A stretch of DNA of 64,000 nucleotides from Methylovirgula sp. 4M-Z18 (GCF_037890675.1 NZ_CP149574.1:3634874-3698873); one strand, 5' to 3'. Shown: positions 10,001 to 18,668, counted from the stretch's first letter. The notes: generated by a model not told the origin, from the letters alone. Numbers and translations: made by a program.

Positions 10001-10238
10001 TCGTTTGCGCTCGCTGGAGCCGCACGAGTACCCGTGGTCAGAGGGGCAAGTCTGGGCGGAACCGGATCTGGAATCGGCCATAACGGCGATGCGGAATGTG
10101 GTTGCCAACCCCTCCGAGGCAAAGAGGAAGGGAGAAGCCGGCCGCGAATACGTCACCCGAACCTACAGCCCACCGGCCGTCGGACACGTCATGCGCGAGC
10201 GGCTCAACGTGCTGTTCGCCAAGGACAAGTCGAGATAG
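7029..10238 (+). CDS. giant three-domain glycosyltransferase (GT2-GT4-GT4)
   Basis: 1069 residues from the ATG at 7029, preceded by GAGG at a good distance; a TTG at 7008 is less likely. Residues 10-250 are a GT2 domain (LLVIPSING, VLDQGST, VANNDITF, HEDADFGFRLREAGY). Residues 290-580 are a GT4 domain with LAPSRWVTDVL, HRKGLDVML and E-x7-E in SRSEGFGLSVAES. Residues 690-1069 are a second GT4-like domain starting at FIGYAEGALGLGQAFR, with SFDYYSSPFRKNPLG and E-x7-E in HRAEGFGLGMAEA. It is probably a surface-glycan polymerase adding two or three sugars. No membrane segment is seen, so it acts in the cytoplasm. It stands alone on this strand. Confidence 0.9.
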   Translation: MVIEAAIKKSLLVIPSINGDKLLARMLPTLRIPSELVVVLDQGSTDKTEEVCREAGVALRQLGRPHTYTEACNIGAEIAAERGCDFVFVANNDITFTTDVVRELLAELLRDPNLGIVAPAQMLINVAASVKKLAYRAYWDLETLTFAHDFAPPNGNSYRLEADFCELTFAGIRMSAIEKIGFLDNDYGFYHEDADFGFRLREAGYTCAYLPNSQIEHWTGSTFSSRPNLQKLNYLDKNKRLFAKKFLGTYVLHRDHKSNEANSWNIINKNLHPHLKKFGLVHPNAPELIFSHPGGRPFDYLYTVWETTQLPASWLAFKERYKMVLAPSRWVTDVLKQAGFKRVHYAPLGVDSDVFHPWGHSELMADGKTFLWFSTNQHRKGLDVMLKAWRPFHRACPNAKLILMGTGVREAMPAPDTMRISKHFRIAEYLPDGIAVYETLDYVDEQLLAAIYRSADFLICSSRSEGFGLSVAESMACGTPAIFGNFGGTADFAIPDALLLKGVEAPADYSDKGFHDVGSWWEPSAEHLTALLFEANDMDADRYRWLSESGVRSIRTKFSWRESSLAIRRALAAENEGRRRAPAAQAKALARASNVDEADKSESLSVVVLKHASKVGGAIRWRGILTRTIRRSAHLATFFADQLDQSGWKGAVNASFRQLIGPFLQTRTEWLREKILGPSHQRVRRMTFARTSEAQALHEGVLFIGYAEGALGLGQAFRANLRAAEAAKLPFAIYPFNVGIETRLMGPYMPDRYDVNRSYEINVIQVACDQLPKVFASLDPQLLSRSYNILCPYWELPKAPNAWRPYLANIHEIWAPNQFIADAFAHIFDGPIIVMPPAMEDTGRNLPGRAHFGMDEGRFYFMFSFDYYSSPFRKNPLGVVRAFQRAFPGGDENVGLVIKSSGATNHYPEIRTVMTDAMEQDRRILMFDDNMPRDEMLGLIRASDAYVSLHRAEGFGLGMAEAIMLGRIVIGTGYSGSADFLTADTGYPISYRLRSLEPHEYPWSEGQVWAEPDLESAITAMRNVVANPSEAKRKGEAGREYVTRTYSPPAVGHVMRERLNVLFAKDKSR

Positions 10239-10576
10239 CCTACGATACTGTCCGCTGAAGGCATGCCGCTTTCCCTTGGTGCGGGCTGCCTGCCGTTGCC
10301 GAACGGAGAACGTCCGTCCTGAGCCTCCCGTGCGAAGCTTGAACGATGCGATGGTCGCTGCGCTCCTCTCCTTTGGGCTTCGTCAGTTTATGACCGAGAG
10401 TGAGTTCGTGCTCGGGATCCATCGTTTCGATGACGCCATCACCCGAATTTATTAGATATAATGATGAGGAATCATGTCTCTTGCTTAGCACCTTATGGTA
10501 TTGTGCAAAGAGTTGAGGCGTGCGGGCTCCCTCTGCCCGACGTGCCCGCGCGACTCCTGATAGCAGGGAGGTCGAA
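10239..10576. other. intergenic region, no gene seen
   Basis: No open frame here has a ribosome site or a recognisable product. It must contain the promoter of the GYD-domain gene, whose ribosome site GGGAGG lies at 10566-10571. No convincing terminator for the glycosyltransferase was found. Confidence 0.4.
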
Positions 10577-10870
10577 ATGGCATATTACGTCGTCCTCATA
10601 AATCTTACGGATCAAGGGGTACGGACAGTAAGAGATACGGTCAAACGTGCGGACGCCTTCAAGGCGATGGCTGCCAAGAGCGGGGCCAAGGTCCATACGC
10701 TATTGTGGACGCTCGGCAAATATGACGTGATCAGCATCGTCGAGGCCGAGGACGACTTGGCGGCGACCGCGCTCAGCCTGTCGGCCGCCGAACTTGGAAA
10801 CGTCAAGACCCAGACGCAAAGAGCCTTCGACGCCGACGACATGCGCAAGATCCTGAGTAAGATGGCCTGA
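10577..10870 (+). CDS. GYD-domain protein
   Basis: 97 residues from the ATG at 10577, preceded by GGGAGG; the in-frame extension to 10520 has no such site. The sequence YYVVLINLTDQG, a KVHTLLWTLGKYD block and the alternating beta-alpha pattern match the GYD family (pfam08734), small alpha/beta proteins of the ferredoxin-like or dimeric barrel type. No catalytic function is established for the family. It converges on oxyR. Single-gene transcript as far as can be seen. Confidence 0.8.
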   Translation: MAYYVVLINLTDQGVRTVRDTVKRADAFKAMAAKSGAKVHTLLWTLGKYDVISIVEAEDDLAATALSLSAAELGNVKTQTQRAFDADDMRKILSKMA

Positions 10871-11008
10871 CGGCGCCATTCCAAGTGGGCGGAAGGTATG
10901 CGGGTTTCCTTTGGCGCAGCTGTCCCGTTTTGCGGGGCCGCACGCTTCGTTTCTTTTTGTGCCTCTAACCAGCAGCTTGAACGAACGGAAGCGGTCAAAC
11001 AGGAAAAA

Positions 11009-11896
11009 TCATTGTGCCGCAATCGCATCGCAGGGCGCGCATTGGGTCAGGACCCGGCCAAGCTCGACAAAATCGGTTTTGCGCGGCGACGTGCGCCGCC
11101 ATGCAAGCCCGACGGTACGGACCGGTTCGGGATCTGGCAGGCGGCTGATGGCAACCTGCATATTGTCGCGCACTTCGACAGGCAAAGCGATTTGCGGCAG
11201 CAATGTTTTGCCATAGCCGTTGGCCACCATCTGCACGATCGTGGAGAGCGATGCCGCTCCATATTGCTGCTGCGCGGGGATGCGATTGCGCCGGCAATAA
11301 TGCAGCGCCTGGTCGTGGATGCAGTGCCCCTCCTCCAGCAGCAGCAACGTGTCGGTTTCCGGCTGCTGCGCCCCAGACCCCGCCGGCGCGATAAGGAAAA
11401 GCGCTTCGGCAAAGACCTTGATGGTTTGGGCCCACGACTCCTCGAGCGGCAGCGCGATCAATACAACGTCGAGATTGCCGTCCTTGAGATCGGCCACGAG
11501 TTCCTTCGTCTGACGCTCTCGGATGGTCAGGCGGAGGTCAGGAAAGCGCCCGTGCAAAAGCGGCAAGGCGTGCGGCAACAGATAGGGCGCGATGGAAGGA
11601 ATGACGCCGAGGCTCAAGCTGCCGGACAGGATGCCCGCCCTGTGGCGCGCGAAATCCTCCAAATCGGTCACGTCGGCGAGAATGGCATTGGCGCGCCGCA
11701 ACACTTCCGCGCCGACCGGAGTCAAGGCGATGGAATGGCGTTTACGCTCGATCAGCGACGCTTGCAGCGTGGCCTCAAACTCCTGAATCTGCACCGATAA
11801 TGCCGGCTGGCTGACGTGGCATTCCTCCGCTGCGCGGCCAAAATGACCGTGCCGTGCCAGGGCGGCGAAATAGCGCAATTGCCGCAACGTGACCAT
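11009..11896 (-). CDS. oxyR: OxyR-type hydrogen peroxide sensor, LysR family
   Basis: 295 residues, LysR layout: winged helix at 1-60 (LRQLRYFAALARHGHFGRAA, VSQPALSVQI) and a periplasmic-binding-like effector domain. The peroxide-sensing cysteine pair of OxyR is present in GHCIHDQALHYC, two cysteines nine positions apart as in E. coli C199/C208. In the family, H2O2 oxidises this pair to a disulfide and the protein activates defence genes. It is transcribed away from katA across a 92-base gap, the usual arrangement for a local activator that also controls itself. Confidence 0.92.
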   Translation of the reverse strand: MVTLRQLRYFAALARHGHFGRAAEECHVSQPALSVQIQEFEATLQASLIERKRHSIALTPVGAEVLRRANAILADVTDLEDFARHRAGILSGSLSLGVIPSIAPYLLPHALPLLHGRFPDLRLTIRERQTKELVADLKDGNLDVVLIALPLEESWAQTIKVFAEALFLIAPAGSGAQQPETDTLLLLEEGHCIHDQALHYCRRNRIPAQQQYGAASLSTIVQMVANGYGKTLLPQIALPVEVRDNMQVAISRLPDPEPVRTVGLAWRRTSPRKTDFVELGRVLTQCAPCDAIAAQ

Positions 11897-11988
11897 GATA
11901 ATATTTTCCTATGACAAATCTCATATAACGGTATTAGAAATTATCGTCAAATCCTGCGACACGAGAGTCCCAACGACAGGAGACTCCC
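11897..11988. promoter_or_regulatory. oxyR-katA divergent promoter region
   Basis: The 92-base gap carries both promoters. It is AT-rich (for example TATTTTCCTATGAC and CATATAACGGTATTAG) and is where OxyR would be expected to bind, given its ATAG-type half sites. I could not define a clear four-half-site array by eye. AGGAG at 11978-11982 serves the GTG start of katA. Confidence 0.5.
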
Positions 11989-13455
11989 GTGACCAAGCCC
12001 GCCACCATGACGACCTCGGCCGGCGCGCCGATTGCCGACAATCAGAACTCCCTCTCGGCCGGTTCGCGCGGCCCGCTGCTGCTGCAGGATTATCAACTGA
12101 TCGAGAAGCTCGCCCATCAGAACCGCGAGCGCATCCCCGAGCGCGTCGTGCATGCCAAAGGCTCCGGCGCCTTCGGCACGCTCACCATCACCCACGACAT
12201 CACCCGCTATTCCAAGGCGAAAGTCTTCGCGAAAGTCGGTCAGGCGACCGAATGTTTCCTGCGCTTCTCGACCGTCGCGGGCGAACGCGGCGCAGCGGAC
12301 GCCGAGCGCGACGTGCGCGGCTTTTCGCTGAAGGTCTACACCGAGGAAGGCAATTGGGACCTTGTCGGCAACAACACGCCCGTCTTCTTCATCCGCGATC
12401 CGCTCAAATTTCCCGACTTCATCCGAACGCAAAAACGGCATCCCGAAAGCAACTTGCGTTCGGCGACGGCCATGTGGGACTTCTGGTCGCTGTCGCCGGA
12501 AAGCTTGCACCAGGTGACGATCCTGTTCTCGGATCGCGGCCTGCCGCAAGGCTATCGCTTCCTTAATGGCTATGGTTCGCACACTTATTCGTTCATCAAT
12601 GCCGCGAATGAACGGTTCTGGGTGAAGTTCCACTTCAAATCCCTGCAGGGCATCAAGACCTGGACGAATGCCGAAGGCAACGCAGTGATTGCGCAAGACC
12701 GCGAAAGTGCACAGCGCGATCTCTATGACGCGGTCGCACGCGGAGAATTTCCGCGCTGGCGCTTCTGCGTCCAGATCATGCCGGAGACGGATGCCGACAA
12801 GCTCAACTACAATCCGTTCGATCTCACCAAAATCTGGCCCCATGCCGACTATCCGCTGATCGAAGTCGGCATTCTGGAATTGAACCGCAACCCGAAACAC
12901 TATTTCGCGGAAGTGGAACAGGCCTCTTTCTCGCCGTCCAATATCGTGCCCGGCATCGGGTTCTCGCCCGATAAGATGTTGCAGGCGCGCATCTTCTCCT
13001 ACGCGGATGCGCACCGTTATCGCGTCGGCACCCATTACGAAGCATTGCCGGTGAACGCACCACGTTGCCCGGTTCATCATTATCACGCCGACGGTCAGAT
13101 GCTGGCGCAGATTCCGCAGCGCGGCGAAGCCTGGTATGAGCCCAATTCCTTCTCGGGCCCAAAGCAGGACAAGAATTTTGCCGAACCGCCGTTGAAAATT
13201 TCTGGCGACGCCGACCGGTACGATCATCGCGCGGGCAATGACGATTACGGTCAGCCGCGCGCGCTGTTCCTGCTCATGAGTCACGCTCAACGCGAAGTGC
13301 TGATGGACAATATCGCCGCAGCTATGCAGGGCGTGCCCACCGAGATCGTTCGCCGGCAGGTCCATCACTTCCACCGCGTGCATCCCGATTACGGCATCGG
13401 TATCGCAAGCCGCATGGGCCTGTCGGTCAACGACATTCCCGTCGCCGCAGAGTAA
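11989..13455 (+). CDS. katA: catalase, small-subunit haem type
   Basis: 488 residues, the usual length for clade 3 monofunctional catalases, which turn two H2O2 into water and oxygen. Catalytic His in [12 protein letters not shown], Asn in the [12 protein letters not shown] block, and the haem-ligand Tyr region in [14 protein letters not shown] are all visible. The GTG start at 11989 follows AGGAG by six bases. No signal peptide, so cytoplasmic. Regulation by the divergent oxyR is strongly suggested by context. A small gene follows after 14 bases and is probably on the same mRNA. Confidence 0.95.
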   Translation: MTKPATMTTSAGAPIADNQNSLSAGSRGPLLLQDYQLIEKLAHQNRERIPERVVHAKGSGAFGTLTITHDITRYSKAKVFAKVGQATECFLRFSTVAGERGAADAERDVRGFSLKVYTEEGNWDLVGNNTPVFFIRDPLKFPDFIRTQKRHPESNLRSATAMWDFWSLSPESLHQVTILFSDRGLPQGYRFLNGYGSHTYSFINAANERFWVKFHFKSLQGIKTWTNAEGNAVIAQDRESAQRDLYDAVARGEFPRWRFCVQIMPETDADKLNYNPFDLTKIWPHADYPLIEVGILELNRNPKHYFAEVEQASFSPSNIVPGIGFSPDKMLQARIFSYADAHRYRVGTHYEALPVNAPRCPVHHYHADGQMLAQIPQRGEAWYEPNSFSGPKQDKNFAEPPLKISGDADRYDHRAGNDDYGQPRALFLLMSHAQREVLMDNIAAAMQGVPTEIVRRQVHHFHRVHPDYGIGIASRMGLSVNDIPVAAE

Positions 13456-13469
13456 GAAAGGAGTCAGTC

Positions 13470-13676
13470 ATGAATGCGCAAGTCAAATCTCTTCCCACCG
13501 GATCGCGCAACCGCAGCATCCGTGAAATGATCGTTCCGGCCGACGTCGCGGTGTTGAACGCACACCTGGCCTCCAATAATTTGGGCTCGGACGAAGTCAT
13601 CGCGATTATGCTCGTTCAGGGCACGACTTTCGCGCCAGGCACAGGCGACAGATTCCGCGTGCTCTACTGGGCGTGA
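13470..13676 (+). CDS. small protein in the katA operon
   Basis: 68 residues, not recognised. The ATG at 13470 has a strong AAAGGAG site at 13457-13463, six bases upstream, and lies only 14 bases after the katA stop, so it is very likely translated from the catalase transcript. The protein is soluble, without signal peptide or cysteine. It has a basic N-terminus, a central helix-prone stretch (IVPADVAVLNAHLASNNLGSD) and ends in RFRVLYWA. The length and coupling suggest a role in peroxide defence, but nothing in the sequence shows which. Confidence 0.75.
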   Translation: MNAQVKSLPTGSRNRSIREMIVPADVAVLNAHLASNNLGSDEVIAIMLVQGTTFAPGTGDRFRVLYWA

Positions 13677-13798
13677 TCGGTCGTGCATAAGATCGCCAGC
13701 CAAAATACGCGGTCCTATCGCAGAGTCTCTGCTTAGGGCCGATGGCCACTCATATGCCGGTTCCGTTTTCGGGATCGGCATCTTCAAAGGCCGGCGTT

Positions 13799-13826
13799 AT
13801 GCTGCCACGAAAATTCGCGGCAGCAT
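13799..13826. terminator. stem-loop between katA operon and lactonase
   Basis: ATGCTGCC (13799-13806) pairs with GGCAGCAT (13819-13826) across a 12-base AT-rich loop. It sits between convergent genes, ten bases from the lactonase stop, and fits a terminator for that gene. A second small repeat, ATGCCG/CGGCAT at 13754-13781, lies just upstream. Confidence 0.5.
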
Positions 13827-13836
13827 CCCAAACGCG

Positions 13837-14760
13837 CTATCCGCGCGCGGCGCCGTTCGCAACGACATAGGCCGAATAGAGGGATTGCCGGGCGGTGATG
13901 AAGAGCCGGTTGCGCTTCGGGCCGCCGAAGGTCAGGTTCGCGACCGTCTCCGGCAATCTGATTTTGCCGATCAACTCGCCGTCCGTATCAAAACAATGGA
14001 CGCCATCTCCCGCACCCGCCCAGATCCGGCCATTCAGATCGACGCGGAATCCGTCGAAAAGGCCGGCCGTGCAGGTGGCGAAGATTCCCTGCGGCGTCAA
14101 TGTCGTGCCGGCGACGGCGAATTTGCGAATGTGCCGCGGGCCGTTCTTGTCATGGGTCACGCCGGTATCGCCGACGTAGAGCACGCGCTCGTCGGGCGAA
14201 AAGGCCAAGCCGTTCGGCTTCGACATTGAATCGATCACGCGGACGACGCTGCCGGTCTTCGGGTCGGCGCAATAGACATGACAGCCGTCGATTTCCTGTT
14301 CGGCACGATCCCCTTCATAATCGGTTGCGATGCCATAGGGCGGATCGGTAAACCAGATCGTTCCATCCGAGCGCACGACAATATCGTTCGGTGAGTTGAA
14401 CCGCTTGCCTTCGAATCGGTCGGCGATCACCCGAATGCTGCCGTCATGCTCCGTGCGCGTGATGCGCCGCGTGAGATGCTCGCACGTCACCAGGCGGCCT
14501 TCGAGATCGACCGTATTGCCGTTGGCGTTGTTGGACGGATTGCGGAAGTCGGAGACCGAGCCGTCGGTGTCGTCGTAACGCAGGATGCGGTTGTTGGGGA
14601 TGTCCGAGAACACGAGATAGCGGCCGGCGGCGAACCACGCCGGCCCTTCGAGCCAGCGTGCCCCCGTCCACAAGCGCTCGATCGCCACATGGCCGACGAA
14701 GCAGCTCTCGAACCGCTCGTCCAACACCTCGAAAAACGCACCTTCGATATCGCCATACAT
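13837..14760 (-). CDS. SMP-30/gluconolactonase-family lactonase (copy 1)
   Basis: 307 residues of the six-bladed SMP-30/LRE propeller family, which hydrolyse sugar lactones to sugar acids using a divalent metal. Expected metal ligands are present: Glu in WLEGPAWF, Asn in FNSPNDIVVRSDG, Asp in YVGDTG. GGGAG lies eight bases before the ATG at 14760. It is divergent from the sugar ABC operon, with the palindromic operator between them, so it is probably in the same regulon. It is homologous to the lactonase at 24480-25391. Likely opens the lactone of an imported aldonic sugar; the exact lactone is unknown. Confidence 0.87.
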   Translation of the reverse strand: MYGDIEGAFFEVLDERFESCFVGHVAIERLWTGARWLEGPAWFAAGRYLVFSDIPNNRILRYDDTDGSVSDFRNPSNNANGNTVDLEGRLVTCEHLTRRITRTEHDGSIRVIADRFEGKRFNSPNDIVVRSDGTIWFTDPPYGIATDYEGDRAEQEIDGCHVYCADPKTGSVVRVIDSMSKPNGLAFSPDERVLYVGDTGVTHDKNGPRHIRKFAVAGTTLTPQGIFATCTAGLFDGFRVDLNGRIWAGAGDGVHCFDTDGELIGKIRLPETVANLTFGGPKRNRLFITARQSLYSAYVVANGAARG

Positions 14761-14846
14761 CTCTTGCCACTCCCTAAAGACTTGCCTTCAGCCCCGTTTG
14801 CCGCTCATTTGGGGCAATCTGGTGTGATTTGGCCTTGACGAGTACA

Positions 14847-14864
14847 AATGTTATCGATAACATT
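14847..14864. promoter_or_regulatory. LacI-type operator, perfect palindrome
   Basis: AATGTTATCGATAACATT is a perfect 18-base palindrome between the lactonase start (14760) and the ABC ATPase start (14913). A one-mismatch copy lies at 22385-22400 in the other divergent promoter of this cluster. LacI/GalR repressors bind such CG-centred palindromes, and one is encoded at 18744-19763. The assignment is by inference from shared sequence and position. Confidence 0.8.
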
Positions 14865-14912
14865 AATCACAATCGCGGCAAACATCAAGCTCGCATGGGG
14901 AGGATATCAAGT

Positions 14913-16406
14913 ATGCGGCCAACGTTGCTTGAGTTTCGCAACATAACCAAGCGCTTCGGTGGCACGGTCGCATTGAAGGGCGTCTCGCTCGATCTCAAGG
15001 AAGGCGAAATCCTGGCCTTGCTGGGCGAGAACGGCGCTGGAAAATCCACGCTCATCAAGACGTTAGCTGGCATTCACCGGCCTGATGGCGGCGACATATT
15101 GTTTCGTGGAACACCCTATCATCACCGGCCGCCGCAACCCAACCATCCCCAGAAAGTCGCCTTCATCCACCAGGACCTCGGCCTCATCGAATGGATGAGC
15201 GTCGCCGAAAATGTCGGCATGGCGCAAGGCTATTCCCGCAAGGCCGGACTGATCGACTGGAAGGACACAGAAAAACGCGCGTTGCGCGCCATGCAGTTGG
15301 TAGGCTGCGAATTCGACCCGCTCACCCGAGTCCAGAACCTCAGCCGTACCGAAAAATCGCTTGTTGCGATTGCCCGTGCGCTGGCCACCGAAGCCGATGT
15401 GCTGGTTCTCGACGAGCCGACCGCAAGTCTGCCGGCGGATGAAGTCGATCGCCTGTTTGCTGCGCTGCGGCCGCTGCGCGCGAATGGCGTCGGCATGATC
15501 TATGTCTCGCACCGGCTCGACGAAGTGTTCCGCATCGCGGACCGTGTCGCGGTGATGCGCGATGGCCGGCTGATTGCGGCCAAACCCGTCTCCGAGACGA
15601 CGCCGCGCGAATTGGTCGAACTCATCGTCGGTCGTCCCGCGGACGAGATGTTCACCAAAGCGCCGTTGCACCCTGGCCCGACCCGCCTTGTGGTGGAAAA
15701 TCTGACTTGCAGCGGCGCGGCGAACGTCAATTTCGAAGCGCGGTCCGGCGAGCTTCTCGGCCTGATCGGTTTGCGCGGTGCCGGGCAGGAAGCCGTGGGA
15801 CGGGCGCTTTTCGGGGCCGAGCCCTACGACGGCAGCGTGCGCTACGATGGTCAGCCGCTCGATCTCTCATCGGTCCAGGCGGCGATGGCGAGCGGCGTCG
15901 GCCTTGTCGCCCGCGATCGCACCGAGGAATCGGTCGCGCTGTCGTTGTCCGTGCGCGAGAACATGTATCTCAACCCGGGCGCAAGCGGCCGGCGGCTTGC
16001 CTCTTTCCTTACTCCCTCCGCCGAAAGCGATCGAACCGTAGAGCTCGGCGCAAAACTCGGGCTGCGCCCCAATGATCCGCACATTGCGATCGAGGCGCTT
16101 TCGGGAGGCAACCAACAGAAAGTGGTTGTGGGCCGCTGGCTTTCGACCGGCCGCAAATTGCTGATCATGGAGGATCCGACCGCCGGCGTGGACGTCGGCG
16201 CGAAGGCCGACATCTACAGCCTGATCGCGCAGGCGATGGAAGCCGGCCTGACCGTGATCGTCGTGTCGACTGATTTCGAGGAAGTTGCCCATATTTGCCA
16301 TCGCGCGCTGGTGTTCTCGCAAGGCGAGATCGTCGATGAGTTGCGCGGAGATGCGCTCACGACGGCGGCACTCATTCATGCAGCGTCGGCCAGCCAAGTC
16401 GCCTGA
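14913..16406 (+). CDS. sugar ABC transporter ATP-binding protein (RbsA/XylG type)
   Basis: 497 residues, two fused nucleotide-binding domains as in ribose/xylose/galactose importers. The first has a standard Walker A (GENGAGKST), Walker B (VLVLDEPTA) and a diverged signature. The second has a degenerate Walker A (GLRGAGQE), normal for this family, and an intact LSGGNQQKV signature. The ATG at 14913 follows GGGGAGGAT by eight bases; an extension to 14829 would run through the operator and is rejected. First gene of an ATPase-permease-binding protein operon. Confidence 0.92.
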   Translation: MRPTLLEFRNITKRFGGTVALKGVSLDLKEGEILALLGENGAGKSTLIKTLAGIHRPDGGDILFRGTPYHHRPPQPNHPQKVAFIHQDLGLIEWMSVAENVGMAQGYSRKAGLIDWKDTEKRALRAMQLVGCEFDPLTRVQNLSRTEKSLVAIARALATEADVLVLDEPTASLPADEVDRLFAALRPLRANGVGMIYVSHRLDEVFRIADRVAVMRDGRLIAAKPVSETTPRELVELIVGRPADEMFTKAPLHPGPTRLVVENLTCSGAANVNFEARSGELLGLIGLRGAGQEAVGRALFGAEPYDGSVRYDGQPLDLSSVQAAMASGVGLVARDRTEESVALSLSVRENMYLNPGASGRRLASFLTPSAESDRTVELGAKLGLRPNDPHIAIEALSGGNQQKVVVGRWLSTGRKLLIMEDPTAGVDVGAKADIYSLIAQAMEAGLTVIVVSTDFEEVAHICHRALVFSQGEIVDELRGDALTTAALIHAASASQVA

Positions 16407-16421
16407 CAAAGAGGATCAAAG

Positions 16422-17477
16422 ATGAGCTCGATCAAGTCCACATCGCTCGAACCGACCCGGAGCGAACTGGCGAACTTAAGCTTCGGCCAGAAGGTCATCC
16501 GTTATCTTCCGGTCTATGGATTGGCGATTCTGACGCTTTTCCTGATCATCCTGTTCTCGATCATGCTGCCGGCGACATTTCCGACCCTGCTTAACGCACG
16601 GTCGATCATCTCCGACAAGGCGATCATCGCATTGCTGTCGCTGGCGGCGATGATTCCGATGGCGTCCGGCCGCATCGATCTAACCGTCGGTTACGGCATC
16701 GTGCTCTGGCACATTCTGGCGATCAGCCTGCAGACCATGTTCGGCCTGCCATGGCCGCTTGCCGTGCTGATCGTGCTCGTACTCGGCGGCATTACCGGAT
16801 TTTTGAACGGCCTGCTGGTCGAAGTCGCGCGCATCGACTCGTTCATCGCGACGCTCGGCACAGGCACGATCCTTTACGCCTTGGCGCTCTGGCACACGGG
16901 CGGACGGCAAGTTATCGGCATGTTGCCGCAAGGCTTTTACGCCCTCAACGGCACGATGCTGTTCGGATTGCCGATTACCGGTTTCTACGTTCTCGCCCTC
17001 GCGGTCGCCATGTGGCTCGTGTTCGAATACACGCCGATCGGCCGCTATCTCTATGCGATCGGCGCCAATCCGAAAGCCGCGGCCCTCAACGGCATTCCCG
17101 TGCAGAAATTCGTCATGGGGGCATTCGTCTCGTCCGGCCTGCTCGCGGCATTAGCTGGCGTGCTCCTCGCCTCCAAGTTGCGTATCGGCCAGGCCAGCGT
17201 CGGCCTCGAATATCTGCTGCCGGCCCTTGTCGGTGCCTTTCTCGGCTCGACGACGATCAAGCCCGGCCGTGTCAATGTCTGGGGCACCATGATCGGCGTG
17301 TTGATCCTGGCCGTGGGTATTTCCGGCATCCAGCAATTCGGTGGCTCGTTCTTCGTCGAGCCGCTCTTCAACGGCGTGACGCTGCTGGTCGCCATCGGCA
17401 TTGCCGGCTACGCCCAGCGCCGCCGCGGCGCAATCGTCAAGCAGCCGCCACGCGCCGAGAAAGCTAAAAACGCTTAA
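16422..17477 (+). CDS. sugar ABC transporter permease (RbsC type)
   Basis: 351 residues with about nine hydrophobic segments and a charged N-terminal tail, the pattern of branched permeases of the ribose/xylose class. Typical family blocks are seen: DLTVGYGIVLWH, FIATLGTGTILYALAL, RYLYAIGANPKAAALNGI and LPALVGAFLGSTTI. It lies 15 bases after the ATPase gene and 39 before the binding-protein gene. One permease gene presumably forms a homodimer in the inner membrane. Confidence 0.92.
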   Translation: MSSIKSTSLEPTRSELANLSFGQKVIRYLPVYGLAILTLFLIILFSIMLPATFPTLLNARSIISDKAIIALLSLAAMIPMASGRIDLTVGYGIVLWHILAISLQTMFGLPWPLAVLIVLVLGGITGFLNGLLVEVARIDSFIATLGTGTILYALALWHTGGRQVIGMLPQGFYALNGTMLFGLPITGFYVLALAVAMWLVFEYTPIGRYLYAIGANPKAAALNGIPVQKFVMGAFVSSGLLAALAGVLLASKLRIGQASVGLEYLLPALVGAFLGSTTIKPGRVNVWGTMIGVLILAVGISGIQQFGGSFFVEPLFNGVTLLVAIGIAGYAQRRRGAIVKQPPRAEKAKNA

Positions 17478-17516
17478 CACCACGCAACCAGGACAGGCTT
17501 AAGAGAGAGGGAAGCA

Positions 17517-18617
17517 ATGATTATCCGTAGACACGTTCTGAAATTCGTATCGGCTGCGGCCATCGTGGCCATGGCCGGCCCGGCCTTCGCCGACGCAATG
17601 GGCGATGCTAAAGCGATCGTCGATAAATTCGCCGGCCGGACCGACAAGTGGGATGGCCCGACGACGGGCCCCAAAGGCGCAACCGGCAAAACGATCGTCG
17701 TGCTTGGCGCCGACATGAAGAACGGCGGCATTCTCGGCGTCGCCAATGGCGTGCAGGAAGCGGCTAAGGTTCTGGGCTGGACGGTGAAAGTGCTCGACGG
17801 CGCGGGATCGATCGGCGGCCGCACGGCGGCCTTCGGCCAGGCCCTTGCGCTGAAGCCCGACGGCATCATCATCGACGGCTTCGACGCCGTCGAGCAGAAG
17901 CCGGCGATGGAAGAGGCCAAGGCCGCCGGCATTCCGATGGCTGCCTGGCATGCGGCTCCCACGGTCGGGCCGATCGACGATCTCGGCATCATCGCCAATG
18001 TCAGCACCAATCCCATGGACGTGTCCAAGGCGGCGGCCGATTGGGCTTTTGTTGACGCGAAAGGCAAGCCCGGCGTCGTGATCTTCACCGATTCGACCTA
18101 TGCGATCGCCATCGCGAAAGCGGATCGGATGAAGAAGGAGATCGAAGATCTCGGCGGCAAGGTGCTCGAATATGTCGACACGCCGATCGCCGAAACCTCG
18201 CAGCGCATGCCGCAGCTCACCACCTCGCTGCTGCAGAAATACGGCGATGCGTGGACGCATTCCTTGGCCATCAACGACATCTATTTCGATTTCATGGGAC
18301 CGGCGCTTGCGGCCGCTGGCAAATCCGGCACCGACGCACCTGTTAACGTCGCGGCAGGCGACGGTTCGGAATCCGCCTATCAGCGCATCCGCGCCGCGCA
18401 ATTCCAGAAAGTGACCGTCGCTGAGCCGCTCAACTTGCAGGGCTGGCAACTCGTCGACGAACTCAACCGCGCCTTCGCCAAGCAGAAATGGTCGGGCTAC
18501 GTATCGCCGCTCCATGTGGTGACGCCGGACAATATCGCCTTCGACGGCGGTCCCGACAATCGCTTCGATCCCGGCAATGGCTATCGCGATCAATACAAGA
18601 AGATCTGGGGTAAATAA
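17517..18617 (+). CDS. periplasmic sugar-binding protein of the ABC transporter
   Basis: 366 residues. A signal peptide (basic MIIRRHVLKF, hydrophobic core, cleavage near AFA-DAM) directs it to the periplasm. The remainder is a type I periplasmic binding fold (Peripla_BP_4), with TIVVLGADMKNGGILGVANG and KPDGIIIDGFDAVE as strand-turn blocks. It should deliver the substrate to the neighbouring permease. The catabolic genes around it suggest an aldonic acid, its lactone or a related sugar; the ligand cannot be read from the sequence. A strong terminator follows. Confidence 0.9.
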   Translation: MIIRRHVLKFVSAAAIVAMAGPAFADAMGDAKAIVDKFAGRTDKWDGPTTGPKGATGKTIVVLGADMKNGGILGVANGVQEAAKVLGWTVKVLDGAGSIGGRTAAFGQALALKPDGIIIDGFDAVEQKPAMEEAKAAGIPMAAWHAAPTVGPIDDLGIIANVSTNPMDVSKAAADWAFVDAKGKPGVVIFTDSTYAIAIAKADRMKKEIEDLGGKVLEYVDTPIAETSQRMPQLTTSLLQKYGDAWTHSLAINDIYFDFMGPALAAAGKSGTDAPVNVAAGDGSESAYQRIRAAQFQKVTVAEPLNLQGWQLVDELNRAFAKQKWSGYVSPLHVVTPDNIAFDGGPDNRFDPGNGYRDQYKKIWGK

Positions 18618-18630
18618 GCAGATCTCATGT

Positions 18631-18668
18631 CGATACGAGCCCAAGCCATTGGGCAGAGGCTCGTATCG
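18631..18668 (+). terminator. large stem-loop after the sugar ABC operon
   Basis: CGATACGAGCC (18631-18641) and GGCTCGTATCG (18658-18668) are perfect 11-base arms. An inner CCCAA/TTGGG hairpin partly overlaps the outer stem. It begins 14 bases after the binding-protein stop and lies before the convergent repressor gene, so it probably terminates from both sides. Confidence 0.75.

Noticed and set aside
11947-13383. 478-codon minus-strand frame opposite katA
   Set aside because: katA is unmistakable on the plus strand and the antisense product is meaningless.
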